A DNA stretch of 64,000 bases from NCBI RefSeq assembly GCF_024585285.1, contig NZ_CP040755.1, forward strand, positions 1,736,001-1,800,000, given 5' to 3'. Below the pieces are notes generated by a model that had not been told where the DNA came from, searched no databases, and saw only the letters and a program-made list of their open reading frames with translations. Shown here piece by piece: positions 54,358 through 61,771 of this stretch (position 1 is the first letter of the stretch; every line of letters begins with the position of its first letter). The stretch is from Colwellia sp. M166. GTDB lineage: Bacteria; Pseudomonadota; Gammaproteobacteria; Enterobacterales; Alteromonadaceae. Both the position numbers and the translations under genes were made by a program.

Positions 54358-54373
54358 TTCAAGATTTATGCCA
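54358..54373 (-). promoter_or_regulatory. Sigma-54 promoter of the flgB operon
   Basis: Read leftward the site is TGGCATAAATCTTGAA, with correct GG-to-G spacing; the -12 element is TTGA instead of TTGC. It starts about 18 bp after the cheR stop. The transcript would begin close to the hairpin that covers the flgB ribosome site. Confidence 0.75.
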
Positions 54374-54390
54374 GAGGTATTAGGTGGATG

Positions 54391-55221
54391 TTATTTTTTT
54401 TGGTAAACAATGCCAGGATTGCAGCGGATCATATTAAAATCTTGGCTAATTCCGGCCAGAGATTCCGAAGCGCCCAGAAATAAATAGCGATCGTTATTTA
54501 GTGTACCGTGAATTTGGGAAATAATTTGTTTCTTAATCTCAGGAGAGAAGTAAATCAAGACGTTACGGCAAAATACCAAATCAAAACGTCCCATTAAACT
54601 GTAACTGTTCAGTAAGTTTAATTGTCGGAAACTGACCATTTTTTTGATAACATCTTTGACTTTTAACATGCCATTATCACCCGCTTCGAAAAACTTTTTT
54701 TTGCGCTCTAAAGATAAGCCTCTTGATAACGATAAACTGTCATAATGCGCATATTTGCAATGCTCCAACATAGTATTAGAGATATCAGTGCCAATAATTT
54801 GAACACCAGCAGCAAATGCGCCAGGATTACTTTGTTGATACTCATAAATTGCCATAGCAATTGAATAAGGCTCCTGCCCTGAAGAACTTGCCGCTGACCA
54901 AATTTTTAATGGTGTTCGCTGGCCCTTAAACTCAGGTAGTAAACGCTTTTTCAACAGCTCAAATGGATACTCATCGCGAAACCATAGTGTTTCATTTGTT
55001 GTCATGGCATCAATAACTGCCGCTCGTAATTGCCGCTTAACCGGATTAAGCGTTTGCGCAACTAAATCAGATAATGATGGCACATCAAATTTTATCATCA
55101 ATGGCGCTAAACGACTTTTCACCAAATACTGCTTACTTTCACCTAAAACAATGCCGCATTGTTGCTCTAGAAAAGTTCTAAACTGATGATAACTCTTATC
55201 ATCAAGTTGCTTAGTTAACAC
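54391..55221 (-). CDS. cheR: Chemotaxis protein methyltransferase CheR
   Basis: CheR methylates glutamates of chemoreceptors using SAM. The 276-residue protein has the N-terminal helical domain (FRTFLEQQCGIVLGESKQY), RAAVIDAMTTNETLWFRDEY, the SAM site (LKIWSAASSSGQEPYSIAMA), IIGTDISNTMLEHCKYAHYD and FDLVFCRNVLIYFSPEIKK. The start is GTG 55221 with GGTGGA upstream. It follows cheV, as in Vibrio and Shewanella polar flagellar loci. Confidence 0.94.
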   Translation of the reverse strand: MLTKQLDDKSYHQFRTFLEQQCGIVLGESKQYLVKSRLAPLMIKFDVPSLSDLVAQTLNPVKRQLRAAVIDAMTTNETLWFRDEYPFELLKKRLLPEFKGQRTPLKIWSAASSSGQEPYSIAMAIYEYQQSNPGAFAAGVQIIGTDISNTMLEHCKYAHYDSLSLSRGLSLERKKKFFEAGDNGMLKVKDVIKKMVSFRQLNLLNSYSLMGRFDLVFCRNVLIYFSPEIKKQIISQIHGTLNNDRYLFLGASESLAGISQDFNMIRCNPGIVYQKK

Positions 55222-55259
55222 TAGCTATAATCCACCTTATTTAATTAACGTAACAAATA

Positions 55260-56195
55260 TTAAGAAACTTCATCATGCTTTAGCCACTTCTTAACGGCCG
55301 TAGCCAGCTCATCAGGATGAAATTTAGGAATAAAATCTTCTGCACCCACTTTCTCTACCATGGCATTATTAAATACACCACTTAAAGAAGTGTGTAAAAT
55401 TACCGGGATATCTTTCATCCGTTCATCTTGCTTAATCTCTGCCGTCAGGGTGTAGCCATCCATTTCAGGCATTTCAATATCAGAAATTAACAAGGCAACT
55501 TTTTCAGTGATGCTATTTTGACAGCCCTCAGCAATATCTTGTAACTGATTCAGTGCATCTTGACCATTTTTAGCTAACAACATATTCAGACCTAGTGGCT
55601 CAAGTGCTCGCTTAACTTGATTTCGAGCAACTGTTGAGTCATCTGCGATCATAATAACGCGGTCACCAATATCTTCACCAACAGTGACATCGGCAACACC
55701 TTCACTTAATTCCGTTGAAATAGGGCTAATTTCATTAAGAATTTTTTCCACATCCAGGATCGATACCATTTCATTGTCAATCTCAGTAACGGCGGTAAGG
55801 TAACTTGATTTACCGGCTCCTTCTGGCGGTGGCATAATATCTTTCCAGCTTAAGGTAACAATGCGTTCGACACCCGAAACAAGGAACCCTTGCACGCTAC
55901 GATTGTACTCCGCAATAATAACGAAGCTACTTTCTGTTTGTACAATTTCAGGACCCCCTGTAGCTTTACTTAAATCAATAACAGAAATAGTTTGACCACG
56001 AATATGGGCCACACCCTTAATGAATTTATCTTGTTTGGGTAACGATGTCAGCCGAGGGCAAGGCATAACTTCACGTACTTTAAAGACGTTTATGCCAAAG
56101 CGCTGTCTACCAACAAGCTTAAATAGTAGCAACTCCAATCGATTTTGACCGACTAATTGCGTACGCTGATTAACTGAATCTAATATACCTGCCAT
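55260..56195 (-). CDS. cheV: Chemotaxis coupling/response-regulator protein CheV
   Basis: CheV joins a CheW-like coupling domain (residues ~15-155, LLLFKLVGRQRFGINVFKVR and HIRGQTISVIDLSKAT) to a receiver domain (~175-305). In the receiver, VIMIADDSTVARNQVKRAL gives the acidic pair, LLISDIEMPEMDGYTL the phospho-acceptor Asp and FIPKFHPDELATAVKKWL the conserved Lys. I use ATG 56195, with AGAGG 5 nt upstream; the longer in-frame start would add 24 residues not seen in the family. Confidence 0.93.
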   Translation of the reverse strand: MAGILDSVNQRTQLVGQNRLELLLFKLVGRQRFGINVFKVREVMPCPRLTSLPKQDKFIKGVAHIRGQTISVIDLSKATGGPEIVQTESSFVIIAEYNRSVQGFLVSGVERIVTLSWKDIMPPPEGAGKSSYLTAVTEIDNEMVSILDVEKILNEISPISTELSEGVADVTVGEDIGDRVIMIADDSTVARNQVKRALEPLGLNMLLAKNGQDALNQLQDIAEGCQNSITEKVALLISDIEMPEMDGYTLTAEIKQDERMKDIPVILHTSLSGVFNNAMVEKVGAEDFIPKFHPDELATAVKKWLKHDEVS

Positions 56196-56266
56196 AAAAA
56201 CCTCTTTAGCTATGCCAATGAAAATATAACAAAGGCACAATTCTTGATTGTATTCCCAATTAAGCA

Positions 56267-56290
56267 ATAACGTAAATGTTTTGACGTTAT
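56267..56290. promoter_or_regulatory. Inverted repeat in the cheV/flgA divergent region
   Basis: ATAACGT and ACGTTAT form a perfect 7-bp inverted repeat with a 10-bp spacer between the divergent cheV and flgA genes. A TTGACG overlaps the right arm and could be a weak -35 for flgA. The position suits an operator, but no known consensus was matched. Confidence 0.35.
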
Positions 56291-56359
56291 TTATGTTAAA
56301 TTGTATTCAGTAAGCATAGACGAGTATTTTTATTTCCCTAGCAGCCAGATCAAAAAATT

Positions 56360-57052
56360 ATGAGTAAATTAAAGATTTTAATAACGTTTACCGTTATTTA
56401 CTTAGCGGTACTTAATCCGAGTACAGCCATGACATTCGATCGCGATTATCTTTATAATTTCATCAAATCTTATGTTGAAAGCAATGTGAGCATACCTGCC
56501 CAGGGAAAACTAAACGTTGAAGTATCTCCAATAGATCCAAGAATTTCATTACAGCCTTGCTTATCGCCATTATCGGCAAATATACCTGAAAAACATAACG
56601 GTAGAAACGTAAATGTTAAAATTGTTTGCCCAGACGAGGAACCTTGGCAACTATTTATTCCTGTAAAGATCCAAACTATCGTGCCGATATTGGTAACTCG
56701 GATGCGGATAGCTAAAGGTACCTTACTCGATAACTCTAATATTGAAGTTATTTTTAAAGATAGCGGCCAGATACGCGGGACTGTATTAACTGATCCGAAA
56801 ATCGTTACTGGTGCCAGGACTAAGCGAAACTTATCTCAAGGCAGTGCTATCACCAATAGAAACACCTGCTTTGTTTGTAAAGGACAACCGGTAAACATCA
56901 TCGCAAAATCAGCTAGTTTTGAAATTAAATCCTTTGGTATTGCACTTAAAGATGGTAGTTTAGGTGAGCTAATTCCTGTTGAAAATAAGAAATCTGGTCG
57001 TGTGGTTCAAGGACAAGTTAGCGCTATTAACCAAGTAGTAATTAATCTATAA
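56360..57052 (+). CDS. flgA: Flagellar P-ring assembly chaperone FlgA
   Basis: FlgA assists P-ring formation in the periplasm. The 230-residue protein has an N-terminal signal (LKILITFTVIYLAVLNPSTA, cleavage after about 22), then a SAF-like C-terminal domain with RMRIAKGTLLDNSNIEVIF, KRNLSQGSAITNRN and GRVVQGQVSAINQVVINL. It is divergent from cheV. No strong Shine-Dalgarno is seen before the ATG at 56360. Confidence 0.9.
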   Translation: MSKLKILITFTVIYLAVLNPSTAMTFDRDYLYNFIKSYVESNVSIPAQGKLNVEVSPIDPRISLQPCLSPLSANIPEKHNGRNVNVKIVCPDEEPWQLFIPVKIQTIVPILVTRMRIAKGTLLDNSNIEVIFKDSGQIRGTVLTDPKIVTGARTKRNLSQGSAITNRNTCFVCKGQPVNIIAKSASFEIKSFGIALKDGSLGELIPVENKKSGRVVQGQVSAINQVVINL

Positions 57053-57059
57053 TATTTGC

Positions 57060-57086
57060 TTAAGTTTCCCGCTGTTTTGCCGATAT
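57060..57086 (+). promoter_or_regulatory. Sigma-28 (FliA) promoter of flgMN
   Basis: TTAAGTTT, 11 bases, GCCGATAT: each half differs from the enteric sigma-28 consensus at one position and the spacing is exact. It lies between flgA and flgM, 40 bp before the flgM start, consistent with FliA driving its own anti-sigma factor. Confidence 0.85.
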
Positions 57087-57126
57087 AAGGTTAGAAACCA
57101 ATTACTGTTGTAAATAGGACATGATA

Positions 57127-57444
57127 ATGGCTATAAATATCAATAACTTGAATAACGTCAATCAAGTAAAGCAAAAATTTGAACAACAAGTGCAAACAAA
57201 ACAGCAAGTCACGCAAAATACTGAGACTTCACAACAAGCTAAATTTGCAACTCGTGATTCAGTATCAATTACTCCACAAGCAAAGCAGATGAATGAGCTA
57301 CAAAAAAAAGCAACAGATTCTTCGCCAGCACTTAATCAGAAAAAAATTGATGAGCTAAAAAGTGCTATTACTTCGGGTGATTATAAAATTAACCCAGAAA
57401 AACTAGCGGCAAGTATCGCCAGTTTTGAATTTGAACTCGGCTAA
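57127..57444 (+). CDS. flgM: Anti-sigma-28 factor FlgM
   Basis: FlgM binds FliA and is exported once the hook is complete. The 105-residue protein has a Gln/Asn-rich N-terminus and the conserved C-terminal helices: DSVSITPQAKQMNELQKKAT and KIDELKSAITSGDYKINPEK with LAASIASFEF. ATG 57127 is 7 nt after AGGA; the ATG at 57121 is too close to it. Confidence 0.93.
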   Translation: MAININNLNNVNQVKQKFEQQVQTKQQVTQNTETSQQAKFATRDSVSITPQAKQMNELQKKATDSSPALNQKKIDELKSAITSGDYKINPEKLAASIASFEFELG

Positions 57445-57475
57445 CTTGCCGCTATCGCTATAGTGGAGTAAATAC

Positions 57476-57907
57476 ATGTCTGAAAAAATAACGCCACAAC
57501 AATTAGTTTCTCAGCAATTGTCACAATTGACGCAATTAGAGGCATTATTAAGCACGGAAAAAGAAATACTCCAGCAACAAAACCCCGACGCACTGATCAA
57601 GATCACCGCAGATAAAAACACCTTACTTTTAGCAATACAAACTGTTGATAATGCTATTGGCCAAAGTTTTGAATTTAAGCAAGAAAAGTTAGCGGGTAAC
57701 TTTAGTAACGAATTAGCGGAAATTAAGGCTAGCTTAGAGCGCAGTAAAAAACAAAACCAAGTTAATGGTTTAATTATTCACCAATCTCAAATAGCTGTTG
57801 AAAGAATGAAAACTTCGTTACTAGTCAATCATAATAAATCATCAATGACCTATGATAATAAAGGGAAAACCTCAGGCGGTCTCAGCAGTTTAGGCATAAA
57901 AGCTTAA
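57476..57907 (+). CDS. flgN: FlgN-like flagellar export chaperone
   Basis: FlgN is the chaperone of FlgK and FlgL. The 143-residue protein is helical (LVSQQLSQLTQLEALLSTEK, NGLIIHQSQIAVERMKTSLL) and follows flgM by 31 bp with GGAG 7 nt before the ATG. Sequence similarity to enteric FlgN is low; the call rests on position, size and pattern. It ends with a Gly/Ser tail. Confidence 0.87.
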   Translation: MSEKITPQQLVSQQLSQLTQLEALLSTEKEILQQQNPDALIKITADKNTLLLAIQTVDNAIGQSFEFKQEKLAGNFSNELAEIKASLERSKKQNQVNGLIIHQSQIAVERMKTSLLVNHNKSSMTYDNKGKTSGGLSSLGIKA

Positions 57908-57956
57908 CTTAAGTGTTAAGGCATATCATTGTTTTCCACCGGTAACATAACGATAC

Positions 57957-58127
57957 ACCGTTCATCCTGAATATCGTCACTCTATGTCATCCATAGCACT
58001 ATGACATACCGTTCATCCTGAACATCGTCACTCTATGCCATCCATGGCACTATGACATACCGTTCATCCTGAACATCGTCACTCTATGCCATCCATGGCA
58101 CTATGACATACCGTTCATCCTGAACAT
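57957..58127. repeat. 51-bp tandem repeat, three full copies and a partial fourth
   Basis: Units start at 57957, 58008, 58059 and 58110 (partial, 18 bp). Copies 2 and 3 are identical; copy 1 differs at a few bases. Each unit begins ACCGTTCATCCTGAA and contains an internal inverted repeat TGCCAT CC ATGGCA. Units are directly adjacent, with no spacers, so this is not a CRISPR. It lies between flgN and the terminator of the convergent flgP gene. It resembles dispersed intergenic repeats more than a gene. Confidence 0.92.
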
Positions 58128-58154
58128 AAAAAAACCAGCAACAGCTGGTTTTAT
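58128..58154. terminator. Bidirectional terminator between flgN and flgP
   Basis: AACCAGC AACA GCTGGTT is a 7-bp stem with an A-run on the left and a T-rich run on the right, so it can work in both directions for the convergent flgMN and flgOP transcripts. Confidence 0.87.
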
Positions 58155-58173
58155 TAGTCACATAATAATTAGC

Positions 58174-58644
58174 TTAGTAATATGAAATTTTCTTGATCTC
58201 TTGGCGGTTTGAAGACGCACTATAGATATCATAAACATCTTTAAAGTCCAAGCTCAACTCGGTAGTGTAACTATCACCTACTGGATAGCTTTTAACCACT
58301 TTTGCACCACGAATTATCCCTTGTACCGTTGCCTTTAATTGCTGATTATCGATAAGTAAATTAGACATGGTGGTTTTACCATCAATACTTTGGCCATAAA
58401 CCTGTTCTGCTAATTCAGCATAGGCAGCAATTTTTGAAGCGTTTATCGCCATCAACATACGTTGAGTTTTATGCTCAGATTTTTGCAGGCTAATTGGCGC
58501 TTGGCCTATCGCCGTTAATACCGGAAAACTTTCAGGCTTAACCGTTTGCCACTCAACATGTTTATCAAATACTGAAGAACATGCACTTAACACTATAGTA
58601 CTGAATAAAACCCCAATACAATTAGATAAAATCTTCATTTTCAA
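58174..58644 (-). CDS. flgP: Flagellar outer-membrane lipoprotein FlgP (LPP20 family)
   Basis: A 156-residue lipoprotein with signal peptide and lipobox VLSAC (Cys about 22), and an LPP20-type domain: ALTAIGQAPISL-like segment VLTAIGQAPISLQKSE, ASKIAAYAELAEQVYGQ and GIIRGAKVVKSYPVGDSY. In Vibrio and Campylobacter FlgP forms an outer-membrane-associated disk around the motor. It follows flgO by 17 bp. Confidence 0.9.
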   Translation of the reverse strand: MKMKILSNCIGVLFSTIVLSACSSVFDKHVEWQTVKPESFPVLTAIGQAPISLQKSEHKTQRMLMAINASKIAAYAELAEQVYGQSIDGKTTMSNLLIDNQQLKATVQGIIRGAKVVKSYPVGDSYTTELSLDFKDVYDIYSASSNRQEIKKISYY

Positions 58645-58661
58645 TACTCTTATGGGTAATA

Positions 58662-59306
58662 CTATTGCTGTATTTCAATAGCACGAGCGTCATCAACTAA
58701 CATCGCACTATCACGTAAAATCATACCATCTTTCATTTTAACATTTTCATGATGATTGAAGTCATCGCCAACAACCCAGGCAGGGATAAAAGATTGTGCA
58801 GTAGCAACCACAACCCGAGATTGCATACCAATCATACGGGCATTAACTAAAATACCTTCCTCTTGTTGCATCATAGTGCCAGTAACGACATAGTCAATTA
58901 TCTGACGCTCAGGAAGTTCTTTCCAATCACGGCTAAAAACATAATCACCATCTGCCGTTACTCGAATGTGTCCGGTGGTTTTAAAGTCAATAACAACTAG
59001 GCCATGACGTTGCATTTCATGAACAAAGCTTTCAGAAAGTTGATTACCTAACCAATTGGTTGATTCTAAATTTTTTAAATCAACAAATGACGCAATCGCG
59101 ATAGGCGTTTTAGGGCTCACAAACGAGCTACTTTCCAACATTTGATAAGCAAGTCCCTTTACTACGTCATTAATGGCATGACGAGGTAACTTAAAACTAT
59201 CAATTTCTTGCTTGTCATCATAAGAAGAGCGATAGAAATCATCATTAGATCCTGTAGAGCAAGACATCACTACCGGTATTAGTATTGCTATAAGCCAATT
59301 TTTCAT
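58662..59306 (-). CDS. flgO: Flagellar outer-membrane protein FlgO
   Basis: A 214-residue lipoprotein: KNWLIAILIPVVMSC gives a short signal with a lipid-site Cys, then the FlgO domain (VVKGLAYQMLESSSFVSPKT, IAIASFVDLKNLESTNWLGN, QLSESFVHEMQRHGLVVIDF). ATG 59306 has GAGGGGAG just upstream; the longer frame to 59381 adds a non-signal sequence and includes the promoter. FlgO and FlgP form the H-ring/T-ring-associated outer-membrane structure of sheathed polar flagella in Vibrio. Confidence 0.9.
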   Translation of the reverse strand: MKNWLIAILIPVVMSCSTGSNDDFYRSSYDDKQEIDSFKLPRHAINDVVKGLAYQMLESSSFVSPKTPIAIASFVDLKNLESTNWLGNQLSESFVHEMQRHGLVVIDFKTTGHIRVTADGDYVFSRDWKELPERQIIDYVVTGTMMQQEEGILVNARMIGMQSRVVVATAQSFIPAWVVGDDFNHHENVKMKDGMILRDSAMLVDDARAIEIQQ

Positions 59307-59357
59307 TGAGCTCCCCTCAATTAGTGCAAATATCATAAAGTCATATGGAAATACTAA

Positions 59358-59373
59358 AGCAGGATTCACGCCA
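59358..59373 (-). promoter_or_regulatory. Sigma-54 promoter of flgOP
   Basis: Read leftward the site is TGGCGTGAATCCTGCT: GG and GC pairs at correct spacing, 51 bp before the flgO ATG. It differs from TGGCAC in two bases. Confidence 0.75.
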
Positions 59374-59761
59374 ACATTCACCCTGTAATTCTATTTTATC
59401 CGCCCACTATTCAGCCCTAAAATAAAGCAACTAACTTTTATCGTGTTAAATATACGTTTGAATAACTAACCTTGCTTCACTTTCATACTGGTAACCGTGT
59501 TATGCATATCTAGGTCAATTGCTCACCTCAACAACTCGAGTTAACAACGCTTTGGCTATATTGATAATACACTTGCTTTATTAGCAGAGCTTATAAAATC
59601 ATTGCTTTATTTGCTGTAATCCTGAGCCTAGGGTAACAAACACCTCAATGATGAAATTTAGGGTTGGGCAAGGCATTTCTACAATTCAATAGCGAGTTAT
59701 TAGGCGTAAATAGCATGGTTGCGTAAAGTAGCTTAACTCGAACTGGGGTTACTTAATAAGT
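59374..59761. other. Intergenic region between flgO and flgT
   Basis: About 390 bp of AT-rich sequence without a convincing gene on either strand. The flgO and flgT sigma-54 sites flank it. I see no repeats, RNA gene or strong hairpin in it. Confidence 0.6.
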
Positions 59762-59777
59762 AGGCACAGAAACTGCA
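59762..59777 (+). promoter_or_regulatory. Sigma-54 promoter of flgT
   Basis: AGGCACAGAAACTGCA keeps GGCAC and TGCA at the right distance, 44 bp before the flgT ATG. The first base of the -24 box is A rather than T. Confidence 0.72.
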
Positions 59778-59820
59778 TATTTGAAAATATAGATCGAACC
59801 TATTTTAAAAAGAGATATTT

Positions 59821-60984
59821 ATGCGCTTAAGTTTATTATGCCTTTGCTTTGCGATATATAGCGGCTCAAGTTTTGGACAATGGTATGAGTCACAAGGCGT
59901 AGCGGCTATAAAAAATGACGATAATAAAACAGCAAAACACCAAGCTATACAAAACGCATTAAAAAAAGCCCTATTAGTAGCAGGCGCATCAGTGTCAAGT
60001 GTTCGTCAGGTAGTGAACGGTTTATTGACTCAAGACGAAATTAACATTCGAGCCAGTGGTAGTGTTAATTCTTTAGAATTAATCAGCGAGAATTACAGTG
60101 ATAATCTTGTGACGGTTACCATACGTGCAGATATTTTCTCACAAGAAAAAAAGTGTTTTGCTGCGGATTACAAGAAATCAATGTTATTAACCCGTAGTAA
60201 TATACTGCACCGTGAACAAGCGAATGTCGGTAGCATTTACTCTCTTGATAAAGTATTAGTTGATCAGCTTGCCAAAAAAATACAACGCCAAGGTATCTAT
60301 TTAGATACAAAATTAGCCTTGAAATCTAAAACAGAATTTTCACGCCTAAATCAAAGCCTACAAATACAAAACTTAAAAAACTTAACCATGTCATTAGCGA
60401 ATATGACCAACAGTCAATATGTTTTATTCTCAGAGATTCAAGACCTTTCTATAGCCAACGATGAAAATAATAATTGGCAGTTTTGGCAAAAAAACATTTA
60501 TCAACGTCAATTTAACATTGCACTTTATGTTCATGATGGCACAACCGGCGAGCGAATTTTAAATAAACACTATCAAAGCTCAGCACCTTGGGGCTTTGAT
60601 AAACGCGCACAAGTTGATGTAACAAGTCAAAATTTTTGGCAAAGCGAATATGGCAAAAAAATTAATATGACATTAGACAGTATCGTTAGTGACATTGATG
60701 AGAATATGATGTGTCAACCAACCCAAGGCAGGATTGTGCAGGTTCAAGGGAATTCTCTAACACTTAATTTAGGGAAAAGGCACGGTGTAAAAGTTGGTGA
60801 CGAATTTTCACTGCTACATTTAAATAATTTTATCAGTGATGACAAGCGTACTTATCCTAGTTTACATATCAGTCCTTACAAAATCATTATCAATTCTGTT
60901 AGCCAAGACAGCGCACACGCAACGACAACAGAGCAACATATATTAGATAATATCCAAATTAACGACTTAGCGGTTAGGTACTAA
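59821..60984 (+). CDS. flgT: Flagellar H-ring protein FlgT
   Basis: FlgT forms the H-ring around the LP-ring of polar flagella. The 387-residue protein has a signal peptide (LSLLCLCFAIYSGSSFG), an N-terminal domain with WYESQGVAAIKNDDNKTAKH and AIQNALKKALLVAGASV, a TolB-N-like middle (SLANMTNSQYVLFSEIQDLS) and a C-terminal domain with GRIVQVQGNSLTLNLGKRHG. AAGAGA precedes the ATG. A terminator follows. Confidence 0.9.
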   Translation: MRLSLLCLCFAIYSGSSFGQWYESQGVAAIKNDDNKTAKHQAIQNALKKALLVAGASVSSVRQVVNGLLTQDEINIRASGSVNSLELISENYSDNLVTVTIRADIFSQEKKCFAADYKKSMLLTRSNILHREQANVGSIYSLDKVLVDQLAKKIQRQGIYLDTKLALKSKTEFSRLNQSLQIQNLKNLTMSLANMTNSQYVLFSEIQDLSIANDENNNWQFWQKNIYQRQFNIALYVHDGTTGERILNKHYQSSAPWGFDKRAQVDVTSQNFWQSEYGKKINMTLDSIVSDIDENMMCQPTQGRIVQVQGNSLTLNLGKRHGVKVGDEFSLLHLNNFISDDKRTYPSLHISPYKIIINSVSQDSAHATTTEQHILDNIQINDLAVRY

Positions 60985-61067
60985 AGCTATTTGCCATAAG
61001 TATTATAATTAGCTTTATTTAAATAAGATAAACATCATTAACACTATATCAGTACGACGCTGCCAAT

Positions 61068-61106
61068 AAAAGATCATCAAACTAAGGCACAGGATGATCT
61101 TTTATA
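61068..61106 (+). terminator. Rho-independent terminator after flgT
   Basis: AAAAGATCATC pairs with GATGATCTTTT (11 bp) around a 14-base loop, followed by a T-rich stretch. It lies 84 bp after flgT and directly before the tRNA promoter. Confidence 0.8.
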
Positions 61107-61134
61107 TTGATTTTTTACAGATAGTTTATAAAAT
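61107..61134 (+). promoter_or_regulatory. Sigma-70 promoter of tRNA-Arg
   Basis: TTGATT, 16 bases, TAAAAT, followed by a GC-rich AGCGCCGG discriminator as is common for stable RNA genes, 17 bp before the tRNA 5' end. Confidence 0.65.
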
Positions 61135-61151
61135 AGCGCCGGTGTGTATTA

Positions 61152-61227
61152 GTCCTCATAGTTTAACAGGATAAAACTGCGGCCTCCTAAGCCGCTGCTC
61201 CAGGTTCGAGTCCTGGTGAGGACGCCA
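61152..61227 (+). tRNA. tRNA-Arg (anticodon CCT)
   Basis: The 76-base sequence folds as a cloverleaf: acceptor GTCCTCA with TGAGGAC, an anticodon stem GCGGC/GCCGC around CTCCTAA (anticodon CCT, reading AGG), a T-loop GGTTCGAGTCC, discriminator G and an encoded CCA. It corresponds to argW-type tRNA in Escherichia. No integrase or duplicated 3' end is seen nearby. Confidence 0.96.
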
Positions 61228-61270
61228 GCAAATAAAATAAAGTCACCCCGCTACTTTCATAAAGCGATAA

Positions 61271-61296
61271 AAAACCCCGCAATTGCGAGGTTTTTA
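61271..61296. terminator. Terminator between tRNA-Arg and the small - strand gene
   Basis: AACC-C-CGCA and TGCG-A-GGTT make a stem with one mismatch, with A-runs on the left and T-runs on the right. It can terminate both the tRNA transcript and the leftward small gene. Confidence 0.85.
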
Positions 61297-61308
61297 TTTA
61301 ATAGCGAA

Positions 61309-61458
61309 CTATTTAACTAGCTCTGTGCTTGTTTGCTCTATTACAACATCCTTGTCGTCTGCTGATGAGCCGCTGCTCAACAGGGCTGACACTGCTAATA
61401 TCGCTACTGCTAATATTACTGTAGTCAGCTTAATTCCGCGTGACGACGACCTGTTCAT
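61309..61458 (-). CDS. Small membrane-anchored or secreted protein, 49 residues, unknown function
   Basis: Translation from ATG 61458 gives 49 residues: a short basic start (MNRSSSRGIK), a hydrophobic segment LTTVILAVAILAVSALL (residues 11-27), a Ser/Gly/Ala region with a possible signal-peptidase site near SSA-DD, and an acidic tail ending TELVK. AGGA lies 7 nt before the ATG, and a terminator follows the stop by 13 bp. The overlapping rightward frame (80 codons) lacks these signals. I do not recognise the family. It is divergent from tktA. Confidence 0.65.
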   Translation of the reverse strand: MNRSSSRGIKLTTVILAVAILAVSALLSSGSSADDKDVVIEQTSTELVK

Positions 61459-61771
61459 TACTCAATCCTATGTCAGGTTATATCTTTTTATTATTATTTG
61501 TACATACAACCAATTCACCCTATAGGATCTTCATTTTTATTTCAATAGCTTACTTGCAATTTAATGCTTAATTTAAAGTTTAATCATCATTAGCATATTC
61601 ACAGGCTAAAAAAGCAATAATATTCCAGTAAAATTACAGAAATGTGCAGAGTTAAGCTTAAGTTAAAAATAATCACAGAAAAGTGTCAATTAAATTTGCA
61701 GTACAGGGGTACTCTAGGCGAAAATAAGCGCAATTTATATCCTATCAAACTTTACAATAATTGGAGCAATT
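61459..61771. promoter_or_regulatory. Divergent control region between the small gene and tktA
   Basis: This 313-bp AT-rich gap must contain promoters for both directions. TTTATAT near 61735-61741 could be a -10 for tktA but no convincing -35 was found. GGTACTCTAGGCG near 61707 is the only GC-richer element. I see no RNA gene. Confidence 0.4.

Noticed and set aside
56196..56260. Sigma-54 promoter for cheV (TGGCATAGCTAAAGAG)
   Set aside because: The -24 half fits but there is no GC pair at -12, and it would overlap the ribosome site.
57957..58127. CRISPR array
   Set aside because: Units are contiguous 51-bp tandem copies with no unique spacers and no cas genes nearby.
61152..61227. Attachment site or integrated element at tRNA-Arg
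   Set aside because: No integrase, no repeat of the tRNA 3' end in the window, and neighbours are core genes.
61283..61525. 80-codon rightward reading frame near the tRNA
   Set aside because: It starts within the terminator hairpin, lacks a ribosome site and overlaps the better supported leftward 49-residue gene.
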